Assembly (NCBI RefSeq): GCF_039555335.1
Contig: NC_092628.1
Location: forward strand, 97,902,536-97,966,535
Reading direction: 5' to 3'
Source of the DNA: Amphiura filiformis
Taxonomy: Eukaryota > Echinodermata > Ophiuroidea > Amphilepidida > Amphiuridae
Length of the DNA stretch: 64,000 bases
In this document: positions 22,811 to 33,559 of the stretch, one piece after another
How the letters are laid out: each line of letters begins with the position of its first letter
Numbering within the stretch: the stretch's first letter is position 1
Program-made: the position numbers and the translations under genes
The notes under the pieces: model-generated
Databases searched by the model: none
The model's input: the letters and a program-made list of their open reading frames with translations, nothing else
Told to the model about the DNA's origin: nothing

Positions 22811-23796
22811 CCCGTCGGGTCTAGTGCCATTTGGTCTAAAACCATTTCGTCTAATACCCATTTAGTCTATATCCATTTCGTCTATCACCAGAAAGGCTAT
22901 ACCATTTAGTCTAATTATCATATAGTCTAATATCCATTTAGCCTAATAATGTTTGGTCCATTGAACATTTGGTCTAAGAACCATTCAGTCGAATAACCAT
23001 TTCGTCTAATATATTTTAAATAACCATTTGGTCTAATAACCATTTGGTCTAATAACCGTTTAGTCTAATGACGGTTAGGTCTAATTATCAGTTAGTTTAA
23101 TACCATTTTGTCTATTTGCCGATTCGTCTAAAAAAATTGCTATTTCGTCTACTGCTGGTTACGGGTAAAATTGATATTTTGGTGGGCTATTTGTCCTTTG
23201 GCAGTCTTTTCCCGCTCTTTTCTATCGACACCGGGGTGCCATGGGTGGCACATGGGCCAGTATACTCGTTATTTCAACAAAAATATGTTTTCCTGTTTTT
23301 GCAAATTAAAATGCTAAATACTACATGTAGTAGGGCCTGGGGTGGTAATATAGAGCATGAAACCCTGTCATGCGCCCTCCTTTAGAACCACTGTGAGCCC
23401 CCCGGAATCCCGGAATATGGCCTGTATGGGTGTACGCACACAATGGTAGTCTTACATTTGCTATTAGATCAATCGGTTAGTAGACCAATCGGTTAGTAGA
23501 CACAATTGTTGTCGGACTAGCTGGGTATTAGACGAAATGGTTATTAGACTAATTGGTTATTAGACCAAATGTTGGTAGGCCAATTGGTTATTAGACCAAA
23601 TGATTGTTAGACTAAATGAGTTTAGACCTATCAGTTATTAGACTAAATGGGTATCGGACCAACTAGTTATCGGACCAAACGGTTATAGGACTAAATGATT
23701 AGTGGACGTAGTAGTGGGTTTAGACGAAATGGGCGTAGATGAAACGGTTATTAGAGGGACTGGTATTAAGACCAAACGGCAATTCCCCGACAAAGC
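22811..23796. mobile_element. Foldback element built from CCATTTNGTCTAATAA units
   Basis: The left arm (22811-23130) is a run of about 15-18 bp units such as CCATTTGGTCTAATAA. The right arm (about 23460-23790) carries the same units reverse-complemented (TTATTAGACCAAATGG). Outer ends GTCGGG...GCCATTTGGTCT and AGACCAAACGGC...CCCCGAC pair with each other. Confidence 0.8.
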
Positions 23797-24341
23797 AAAG
23801 GGTCGTGTTATGAGCTGGAAATTTGTGGCAGCACTCTCCATACTTTAATTACAACGAAAGTAGTGATATTTCAAAATGCGTTTTCAACTATCATTCAATA
23901 TTTACATAATGAAAGCCACATATTTTAGCTATTCTTGCAGAATACAAGAACTGTTTTGAAGATATGATCTCGGTTGCAGTATAGATTATGCAATGTTTGC
24001 AGTATAGATTATGCAATTTTCTGTTGCACAATGCGCACTCAATAGAAAGTTCTTGGAGACTTACTTTCGTCCGTTTGTGGCTCAATCAATTTGTCTAATT
24101 TTTCTCAAAAATCAAATCCTTTTTGTTATTCTTTATTCAAAATGTTGAAATAATATTGGTAATAACTGCCGGGAAGGGTTGCTGTCCATTTTAAGCTGAA
24201 ATATCAAGGTAAAGTGAAAGAAACCCCTCTGGTTATTTTGGCCATTTAACATGAAGTTCTATGGGAGGACATAAAGTCATATTTTTTTTAATTATGACTT
24301 TATGTCGAACTTTGCTCTGTTGGCCTACAAAGACAATGATA

Positions 24342-24829
24342 CACCAGGCACAAAAAGAAACTCGTCAGTTATATTCATCCTTGCTGTTCAATAACTTGAT
24401 AATTTTGGATTATTCTGAAATATACATTTTGTTAATTGGACTTTTTTCTCATTTGACACCCTGTTTGTGAACATTGAGCCAGAATTGACCAAGATATGCG
24501 CCTCAAACTCTCAAACCTCAAAATGAAAAGTTGCAATTTTAACGATTCAATTGTGCCTGTTACACTGTGTGCTTTATTGATCGGCCCGTGGTGCTTGTGT
24601 GCAATACAACGATGCGTTCCCATTGAAAATCGTTAAAAATGCAACTTTTGATTTTGGGGTTTGAGGCTTTGGAGGCGCATATCTTGGTAAATTCTTGTTC
24701 GTGTTTCACGAACAGGGTGTCAAATGAGAAAGCAAAGTCCAAAATGTATATTTCAGAATAATCCAAAATTATCAAGTTATTGAACAGCAAGGATGAATAT
24801 AACTGACGAGTTTCTTTTTGTGCCTGGTG
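24342..24829. mobile_element. Inverted-repeat MITE with TA duplication
   Basis: CACCAGGCACAAAAAGAAAC and its complement bound arms of about 210 bp. Flanked by TA (24340-24341, 24830-24831). A short non-palindromic loop lies near 24545-24625. Confidence 0.85.
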
Positions 24830-24948
24830 TATTTGACCGATTCCATTTAGCTACAAGTTACATGTGTAAACTTTACAAATATGCAAAACAATCAAGTTGA
24901 ACAAAATTAACCAATTTCATATTATAAGATCGTACATTATGGCTTTAA

Positions 24949-25455
24949 ACAGTCCGGTCCGACTGCCTGATCAGGAAGTACTGCCGAATCAGGCAGCATG
25001 TTGCCGAGTTAGGCAACACAGGCTTTGGTAACCCTTCCGAATTCGACAGACTAAGGACTAAATTGTTCATGGTGATTTTATAAAAGATCAGGGGAAATTA
25101 CACACATGAGCTACATGTAAGTTGACAATTTTTCACGTGGCGAAAAAAAATTCCACCGGGAGAAAAATATTTTAAATAACAAAACAATTTCTAACGGTTT
25201 TTTAAAAATGTGATTTAAATATGCAAATTAACTTTATTTCAACTAAAATTGATGAAAAATAACTACTAATTGTACATTCATTGATAATTTTATATATTTT
25301 ACCTACTTCTTTATTCTAAACCAAGAAATAACGGTATATTAAAAGATGCTCTATTTGAAATAGAGCATTGCATTGTGGGATACCATACTGCCTGACTCGG
25401 CAATATACTGCCTGATTCGGCAGTACTTCCTGATCAGGCAGTCGGACCGGACTGT
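24949..25455. mobile_element. Harbinger-like MITE with TAA duplication
   Basis: Perfect terminal arms ACAGTCCGGTCCGACTGCCT (about 45 bp) with GCCGAATCAGGCA words. Flanked by TAA (24946-24948, 25456-25458). A 3-bp TAA/TTA target duplication is typical of PIF/Harbinger. Confidence 0.82.
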
Positions 25456-25499
25456 TAAAGGTAAAAATGTAAAAAAAGTGCAGGTTCACTATAATTGGC

Positions 25500-26470
25500 C
25501 AATAACTTAAGGTCTAACAAAATGTCTGTTAAAATCGCACAAAATAATGAACAAATAGCAGTACCCAGTGTAGACTTCACTGTAGTCCACTTGCCCATTT
25601 TGCATAATCTGGCTATTACATTTAAGCATAAAACTCTGATTTGTATTAATTTGTGTGCAATTGATACATTTTCACATCTGATCTTTTCATTCACCGTATT
25701 CCCTCTGTTTGTTAGCTTTTTTACTCGGGCTTTCGCGATCAATAAACTGGTAGATTCAAAAATCAGACTTGTTCAGTAGTAACAGTGTACTTCGGTTATA
25801 TAAATGCGCTTTTATAAATACGCACGGAACCACCTCCGCGCTGCCATAACAGCTTATAAACAGTAAGTCTCAAAGTGACCTTCTACATAGCGAGTGGTCT
25901 TTCTATACATTTGAATGCAACTTATGAGGCGGAACAACATGAGACTGCTGTGCAGCAAAATTGTACATTTTTTTCAACTTTGTGATTATATTGTAAACGT
26001 TTCCGTCGTTGAATATTTTTTTCCGTCGTCAAATACTTTCAAAATGTTGTTTTTGCTAACATTTTACAAATTCGGAATTGCAAATGTGTAATATTTTTGC
26101 AATTCAATTAATACTTAAATTTGATGATATTTATCTACAGAGTTCCTATCCCTTTCTGTATAGTGGTCAATGCATGAGGATTTGGTCACGCTTGCTGGTC
26201 TTGGTATGTCGTGCCCATGGGTCACGTGCGTATTTATAAAAGCGCATTTATAGATATAACCGAAGTACACTGATTAAAGTGAGCCATTATGCAAGATATG
26301 TTGCATTCAATAACATAGGAATACTTTACTTTTACTGTCACTAATTATATAAACTCTTTATGACCATTATTATAATACACATCAGTATAATTTTGAGTTC
26401 CAACAGGATGCGTTCATCATGATTAATAATAACATTTCTATTTATTAAAATTCGACTATGGCATAGTATA
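25500..26470. repeat. Inverted copy of gene B upstream sequence (21360-21840)
   Basis: Reverse-complemented, 26290-26470 and 25500-25780 match 21361-21565 and 21600-21840. Shared words include GTGACAGTAAAAGTAAAGTA, AATCATGATGAA, CCATAGTCGA, AACAAACAGAGGGA and CAATGGGCAAGTGGACTAC-like runs. The MITE at 25783-26272 separates the two halves. Confidence 0.8.
25783..26272. mobile_element. Inverted-repeat MITE (CAGTGTACTTCGGTTATA)
   Basis: CAGTGTACTTCGGTTATATA and AAATGCGCTTTTATAAATACG are mirrored at the right end. It interrupts an inverted copy of gene B upstream sequence. Confidence 0.82.
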
Positions 26471-26559
26471 TACACCGTAGCGAGGCCATCGGAGTAGGCG
26501 TTGCATATGACAATCCACTCTCATCAGCCTATTATCATCGGCATTGGCCGTGTAGTCGT

Positions 26560-26700
26560 TTATTTACACCATTGGTGGACCCTTCTACGTTAAAGCCATG
26601 ATGTACGATTTTCTTCGAATTTTAATCTTGTTATTTTGTGCCTAATATGCTGAAATACTAATAACTGTACGAATCGATTAGTGTAGTCGTGTCTTAGCAA
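26560..26700. repeat. Dispersed repeat shared with 30864-31010
   Basis: Both carry GTGGACCCTTCTACGTTAAA, GCCATGATGTACGATTT and GTGTAGTC in the same order. Family not identified. Confidence 0.7.
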
Positions 26701-26714
26701 TAATTGTCTCAATG

Positions 26715-26952
26715 ACTGTGGTCCTGAATATCTTGCCAACTTACTTGCTCACATAAATCGTCCTTCAACGGCTCCGTTACACGGTCTGCAACAGACAAGA
26801 CTCTTCTTGCAATACCATTTAGTAAGAAATGTATAGGTGAACAAGCCTTCTCTGTTGCAGGCCCATCACTTTGGAACTCACTTCCGCAGCATGTAAGAAA
26901 TGCCAGTTCAACTGCAGTTTTCAAAAAACTCCTGAAAACTCATTTGTTTTAA
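26715..26952 (+). pseudogene. Non-LTR retrotransposon 3' end (ORF2 tail)
   Basis: Plus-strand peptides PEYLANLLAHIN and, after a frameshift, EQAFSVAGPSLWNSLPQHV and AVFKKLLKTHLF then a stop. This is the characteristic C-terminal tail of L2/CR1-type LINE ORFs. A short 3' UTR-like stretch follows to about 27055. Confidence 0.82.
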
Positions 26953-27058
26953 TCTGAATTTGTATTTTTGCTTTGTATTATATTTCATGTGGTATTATTT
27001 GTTGTATTTTGTATGGCGCCTTGATCATACTGGACATTGCGCCTTATAAGAATTAAAT

Positions 27059-27098
27059 GTACTAGCGGGATACCCGCGCTTCGCGCGGGTCCCCGCTA
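27059..27098. repeat. GC-rich hairpin ACCCGCGCTTCGCGCGGGT, copy 1
   Basis: CTAGCGGG and CCCGCTAG flank the inner palindrome CCCGCGCTTCGCGCGGG. A near-identical copy is at 63008-63047. It is the most GC-rich spot in its neighbourhood. Confidence 0.75.
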
Positions 27099-27099
27099 G

Positions 27100-27875
27100 A
27101 TGAGTAAATGGGAGCGATCACTAAAACAGGAGGAATTACTGAAAAGGTAGAATCATTGAAAGGTAAATTTTATTTTTCTAAACCTGTCCCTTCTTGCATT
27201 TCCATTTTCTTTTCAGTTTATTCTGCACGGGCCTAGTTTGTTTCCATTAAAACAAAATGCTATTTAGCTTGTGATTTTCCGTTTCCATGTTATTTATCTA
27301 TCTAGGCCTAACCCCATTCCCATTATTTTCTAAATCTATCATTTCTTATACGTTTCCCTTTATAGCTTCATTTTTATCAGCTGCTTAGCTTGTGATTTCC
27401 CGTTTCCTTCAGTTGTTTATTATTTGTCTTATTTTTGCGTGATTAGTTTCTAATTTTAACTTCTTTTTTCCCTTAATTTTCCTGATTAGTTTCTTTCTTT
27501 CCCTCTTTAGTTTGCTCCCGTTTCATTTAGTTACTGTAATCATAACCTGTATAATAGGCCTACCGTAGGCCTACCTTTTTGTCTTCTTCTTTTTTTCTAT
27601 TCATTTAGCTCCTTTCTTTCTCTTCAGTTTCTTTTGCATAGGTCTATTTTGTTCCCATGCTCGTGATTTCCGTTTCCATGTTATTCATTTATTGAGCCCC
27701 GTTCCCATGCATTATTTTTATAAATCTACCATTTCTTACATTTCTCCTTTTAGTTTTGGCTTTTTTTCTACATTTTGTTCCCATCTATATAATTTTTAAT
27801 ATTTCCTGCTTAGCTTGTGATTTCCCGTTTGAATTTTATCTATTTAATTCTGTTCTCATTATTTTAGTGGTTTTT
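27100..27875. other. Pyrimidine-rich stretch, no gene
   Basis: T/C-rich sequence with repeated words such as TTAGCTTGTGATTTCCCGTTT and CATTTCTTA, probably an old degenerate repeat. Confidence 0.4.
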
Positions 27876-27876
27876 T

Positions 27877-27880
27877 TACG

Positions 27881-27955
<75 letters not shown>

Positions 27956-27957
27956 TT

Positions 27958-28028
<71 letters not shown>

Positions 28029-28036
28029 TTCTTTCA
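27877..28036. repeat. (TTTA)n microsatellite
   Basis: About 160 bp of TTTA/ATTT units with one interruption near 27957. Confidence 0.97.
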
Positions 28037-28039
28037 TTT

Positions 28040-30640
28040 TTAGCTTCCTTCTTTCCTCTCGTATCCTCACGATTTTTATCATCTTGGTGGGTAATCTCTT
28101 AACCGAATCCAGTACCATGCATATAATCCACAACCCGACCCATCCATAGGCCTACCTTTTCAGTTTTGTCTTCCTTTCTTTTCTTTTCTATTTCTCTAGC
28201 ACGGAAAGTTGGTCTGTGCATATTATGCACCCCGTACGTGCGCGTCACATTGCTCAGTACGCCGACGTACTAACGCCAACCCCCTGCTGCCAGTTAGTTA
28301 CGGTACCCGCTACCACTGAGTTTTGACAACAAAAAATCCCGGGAAAAACCCCGGTTTTAACCATATTTTCACTGATTTTGAGGCCAATTCTTGGTCTTGA
28401 CCGTTTTCAACCAAATAAAGTGCAATGCGTTCCCCGTATATTCCTCAATCTCCCGTATGAATGTGGCTGTAAAACTAAACGACGATTCATTATAATAGGC
28501 CTAGAATAAATAATAAAATTCACGCGACGTAGCCTTAATCTCTTGGCTGCCAACTTCGGTGCACGGGCGGAAAATGGGGTGCGTAGCTCTGCGTGGGGGC
28601 GAAAAGCTCGTAAGATCATTCTTAAAGTACGCGATGTTGTGCATCTAGATAGCCTGAATCATTTCTTGGCCACCTCGCAGTTGGCAGAAAACAGGGCAAT
28701 GTTGCTCTGCGTATGGATTTTTAATGGAAATATTATTACGCGGTTCACACTGTCCTTATTACCCACAATGCCACTGCATGCGATTTTGCATAGCAACACG
28801 ACAGTTTTTATGTTATTCTCTTAGTTACCATCAATTTGTGCAAAAATGAACCTCAGATGGTTTAATGGCAATATGTACCCGATCAATGTACGAATAAATC
28901 AGAGCTGAAAGTGAAATCATCTCTGAGTCTATTCGCGCACAAGATTTAGCGACTTCCTTTTATTTATATAGATGTATATATGTATGTATTATCAGAGTCA
29001 CCCTGACTCCATTAAAGGGTCACTCCGACAGTCCGAAAAAAATAATGATACACATAGATGTACATCAAGATAAAAATTCAAAGTATAGACAAGGGGGTGA
29101 CACTAAATTCACGGTTGTTCTATTAGGAACGCAAAACCTATGAAAAATTCCGCTGGTTTACTAGCTAGAAAGTGAGGCCAATTATCGATCCGTTATGAAT
29201 AATTCATATTCGACCCCTTGGATCATGTTAATTAATATTGGCAAATAACAACGTTGTTAGTTTTGCGAACTTTGCCTGTTCAATGAGAGTATAGCGCGCC
29301 CCAATACATCTGGGCACAAATCACGCGAAAACGATCCAGTTTAATGAAATGGCGGACGGGTATTCCCATCAGGCACCAGTGATATTTTTTTCAAAGAAAG
29401 TCTACTAATTTGATATGAAATGACATTTTGCAATAGCAAAGTCAAAATTAGGACTTGAGGTCAATAATATGAAGGAAATACGTGACAGAGGCAAGGTGTG
29501 AAACACAAGTAGTATTTGAAGTTAAAATAACCTTTGATACCCGACCTGACCATCATGGCGCCTTATTCGACTTTATGTATTTCTATTATGCTCTCAAGTA
29601 AAATAAAATACAATCTGCACTAAGCAGCCAGAATGTTACTTGGCTCCCAGCATGAATTATTGATTTTATACGGAGGTACAGAAATACAGTTGCCTGCAAG
29701 CCGTGCACCATACTCCAAATACTTACAATAAATCTGAATAACGGTCACATGTTGACATATCATGTGTTCGGGAAATCACGTGGCAACATTTTAAGATTTC
29801 AGACTTGTTTACTAGTTAAATTGACATTTGTATTATTGATTATTTATCTTTGTTAATTAATATATCTTTTAAATGCTGATAAATCGTGGTTGGCTGCCCA
29901 TATTATATGTTAAATTCAATGTTTTATGAATATAATTCTAACACGCAGAGGGGGTCACACAGCATAATTTCACACTACACGATTTAGCTAGATTTGGAGT
30001 TCTGCACTTCAAATTCACGTCAATTTCAAAGTTTATACACTTAATGTATTAAATATACTTATTTTTTTTGTTATAACAAACTGGAACACGAACTATACTA
30101 GCTTATTACCTATACAGAAAGGGGATTTATACACATTCACTCAGCAATTTGACATGCCTGGAGCATCAAGACATTCTCTGTCTGGATAACATGACTGTCG
30201 CCCTCAATACGTCTGGGCACAAATTTAAATAACAATACGCTATTTACATATGAATGCGGCCTCATGTTAATTTCTAGTGACGCTTCCAGGTATTGTTCTA
30301 TGGTATAGACCTACCGGAATAGGAGACTTTACTCCGAGTGTCACGCCATAGGCGATTGTCAGACGACACGATGGAGAAAATTTGGCTTGACCACCATCCC
30401 CTTGGAATGGGAGAATATATATTCCATAGTGTCAAGAGCCAAGCAATTACAGAGTCTGACTCCCTTGAAGAGTCATAAATTTCTTGACTCCGTCGGCGAC
30501 TCTGAATGTAGAGTCAAATGACCCTACAGGTAGAGTCAACTGACTCTCCTGTGATAACCAGGTGACTCCTTTGGAGAGTCAGTGCTAGTTTACTCCACTT
30601 GACTCCATTCTGGCTATCAGTGTTCGGCACTCTGCCGTGT
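28040..30640. other. No gene recognised
   Basis: Mixed AT-rich sequence. 30450-30610 and 28993-29025 are rich in GAGTCA/TGACTC words in both orientations. No coding feature found. Confidence 0.4.
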
Positions 30641-30739
30641 TCATAACGATATCATACATCACATAAAACACACACTACATAAAGTAAGAATCAAATCCCT
30701 TTTGCAAAATGTGACGTATGTTTCTTATATATTTGTTGT

Positions 30740-30960
30740 TAAATGGTTTATGGAATGATGTAGGGCCGTAGTGGTCAGTGACAACCTGTAAAGTGTGCTG
30801 AGGCTTGTGGATCAACTGTGCCTGTGCGTAGCGCACTATTAATAACTGTGCTTTTTTTCACACCATTAGTGGACCCTTCTACGTTAAAGCCATGATGTAC
30901 GATTTCAGTCAAATTTTAATTTTGTTATTCTGTGCCCAAAATGCTGTAATAATGTTAATA
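30740..30960. repeat. Dispersed repeats shared with 32700-32830 and 26560-26700
   Basis: GGGCCGTAGTGGTCAG, GAGGCTTGTGGATCAAC and TGCGTAGCGCACTAT recur at 32705-32800. The right half repeats the 26.6-kb family. Confidence 0.7.
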
Positions 30961-31139
30961 TTAGTAACAAATATACCCTCTAACGAATTGGTTAGTGTAG
31001 TCTTCAGGCCTCAAAATCAAGGCCACTGGGCAAAGACAAAGAAGGGCACCGAGGCCAACAAATGATGAAGAATGCCTTATAGTTGACAAAGTCTCTGGGG
31101 GCACCAAGGCCAAAAGATGAAAAGGGCAGGCAATGGCAT

Positions 31140-31623
31140 CCCAGCAAACACAAAATGTTTTACAGAAAACGTTTAAATGTCGGGTTATATAAAGGGTATA
31201 AAAACGTTTTAATAACATTCCAAAATATTTTTTGAAAACCTGATACAAAACATTCTAAACAGAATGTTATTTTTGGGTTGAAAAAATATTTTGCGAAAAA
31301 TGTTTGCCCAAAATATTTGCAATAACGTTTTGAATTAACATTAACATTTCTGTCTTTGATGGGGCAAATATTTTAACATAATGTTATTTAAGTGTTGACA
31401 AAATATTTGGCAAAAATGTTTGCAAAAAATAATTTACAATAACATTTTTGAAAACATTTTAGGAATATTGTTGTAGTGAGGTTTCATACAAAACGTTTCA
31501 AAAACGTTTTCATGACCTTTATATAACCCGACATTTTAATGTTATTAAAACGTTATTACCTAAACCAAAAGCCAAAACATAACTTATTAAAAACGTTTTA
31601 AAAACGTTTTTGTGTTTGCTGGG
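31140..31623. mobile_element. CCCAGCAAAC family element, copy 2
   Basis: Ends CCCAGCAAACACAAAATG and TTTTGTGTTTGCTGGG. Interior has TAAATGTCGGGTTATATAAA near both ends in opposite orientation. Confidence 0.82.
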
Positions 31624-31629
31624 ATTGGT

Positions 31630-33060
31630 GGCCTCCCTGAAATTCGAGCTCTGGTAGTAAAAGATTAAACATAAGTATAAAACGTAATTGATTATATTAA
31701 CTAATAAATATTTCCATGTAGTGAGAGGTGTCGGAAAAAGCTGTCCATTATCGACTCTTTTATTTATGGTATAGCGACGTCTTTCACAAAGCCATACGAC
31801 TCTGTCATTTCTTGCACCATGTCTTAAATAGATCGTACATCACATAAAACACACACTACATAAAGTAATAATACATTACAAATCAAGAAACTAATGATTG
31901 ACAGTATTCGATCTGCTACTTCAATTTTTAAAGGTGCTATTCTTAACAGAAATAAACTTGTCAGTTCTCTCATTCTATTCAATTTATTGTAGACGTTCAG
32001 TTTAAGCCAAGAAATAAAAAGGACAATGATAATGCTGCTACAGGACACTGTGGTACATCAACCCATTGAGCTCATTACATTTATACTAGTATTCAGATAA
32101 TCACTCTCAGCTAGTCAAGGATCAATCGCTCTCGGACTGAAATACATGCAATAAAATAATTTTGTACCACCTTCCCGCACATGGATAATGTGACAAAAAT
32201 ACATAACTCAAAGTGATGCGAGACTGAGAGTAAATGCAACGGTGTATAAGGTGTAAGTTAACGGGAAATACGAATTACATTTTACACATTGTTTATTTTG
32301 TAACACAAACAGGGAATAGCCATTATCATATGCATAATTATGTACAAAATTAACCAGTCTTCACGTACTAGTATTTGTACCAGAAGTAAATACCTATACC
32401 TATTGTTCTAAAGTTTCGAAAGACAGTAAATTCAATGGTGCCCATACAATGAATAAATAATACTAAATAATATACAATACCCAATAATAGAAAATATATC
32501 ACCAGTTCAGTCTGGTATTCCTATAATATTGCACTAGGAGTATCATTTTTCAACGTATATCTTTATTTTGTTGGTTTCTGCTATTCGGAGGCTAAAGAGT
32601 ACTTGCTCTTGCTTTTTCTCTGCAGTTTTTTTTGCATTTTCAGAGTATCCTCTTTTCTAGGGAGTGCGCTTCTTAGCTGCAAGTCCCTGTGTTGAAATGA
32701 AATGATGTGGGCCGTAGTGGTCAGCGACAACCTGTTCAGTGTGATGAGGCTTGTGGATCAACGTCTATGCGTTGTGCCTGTGCGTAGCGCACTATAAATC
32801 ACTGCGCTTTTTTCATGTGATTATCATCATTGGTGTGTTTCATACCTTCCTCGTCGGATAGGCATGATAGGTTCACCACTATTTACTACTTCGACCACAA
32901 GTGATATTTGAATTCTATTATTTCAATAGCTATCAATATATAACATATTATAGCATGTTTTACACATGATCCTTCATTATTTCTCTGTAGAAAGCGCTCT
33001 TTCATCGTCTTTGATCTAGGGCTCCGAAAGACTTTAACACATTTAAGCTCATTTAATTAT
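31630..33060. other. Downstream of gene A: no gene recognised
   Basis: AT-rich sequence. ACATCACATAAAACACACAC (31831-31860) repeats 30657-30685. The right end may include gene A 3' UTR, because sequence near its stop codon aligns with that of gene B. Confidence 0.4.
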
Positions 33061-33085
33061 GCATCATAGAATGTTTGGTGAGAGC

Positions 33086-33216
33086 TCAAACTATTTGTAG
33101 AAACTGTCCTTTTAATGTCAAAGCGAGAATAATGATGCTAGTAACTAAAGTCAGGAAGTGTGTCGATGAAGAACATGCCAATCGAATACCGCTGGATTTC
33201 GTAATCGGGGCCACTT
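33086..33216 (-). CDS. EGF gene A, last exon with C-terminal hydrophobic anchor
   Basis: Acceptor TTTTCAG, then [11 protein letters not shown], a short spacer, [15 protein letters not shown] and KGQFLQIV before TGA at 33088-33086. The match to the gene B last exon over about 40 codons, in the same frame and followed by the same stop, is the evidence that it is coding. Confidence 0.8.
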
Positions 33217-33480
33217 CTGAAAATTAGAATGTATAAAGAAATATTAATTAATATAATTTGTTGTACATGCAATCTGGATCAACTTGGTAATTAAGTAAGA
33301 TTAAGTACATAGGACTAAGAGCATAAATGAACATGCGTGATTGTTAACATATTTCTTCATAGTAAAACCGAGCTCAAAAATAGTATTACCCACCTTCATA
33401 TGAATAGTTCTACTTTTTCCTGCATGAAACCAGGGACCGTATTTATTACATGGTCTCTGATGAAATGTAAATCGTTAGTG

Positions 33481-33559
<79 letters not shown>

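Noticed and set aside
30450-30610. Clustered GAGTCA words as an AP-1 enhancer
   Set aside because: The words resemble degenerate hairpin repeats and there is no adjacent gene start or conservation to support an enhancer.
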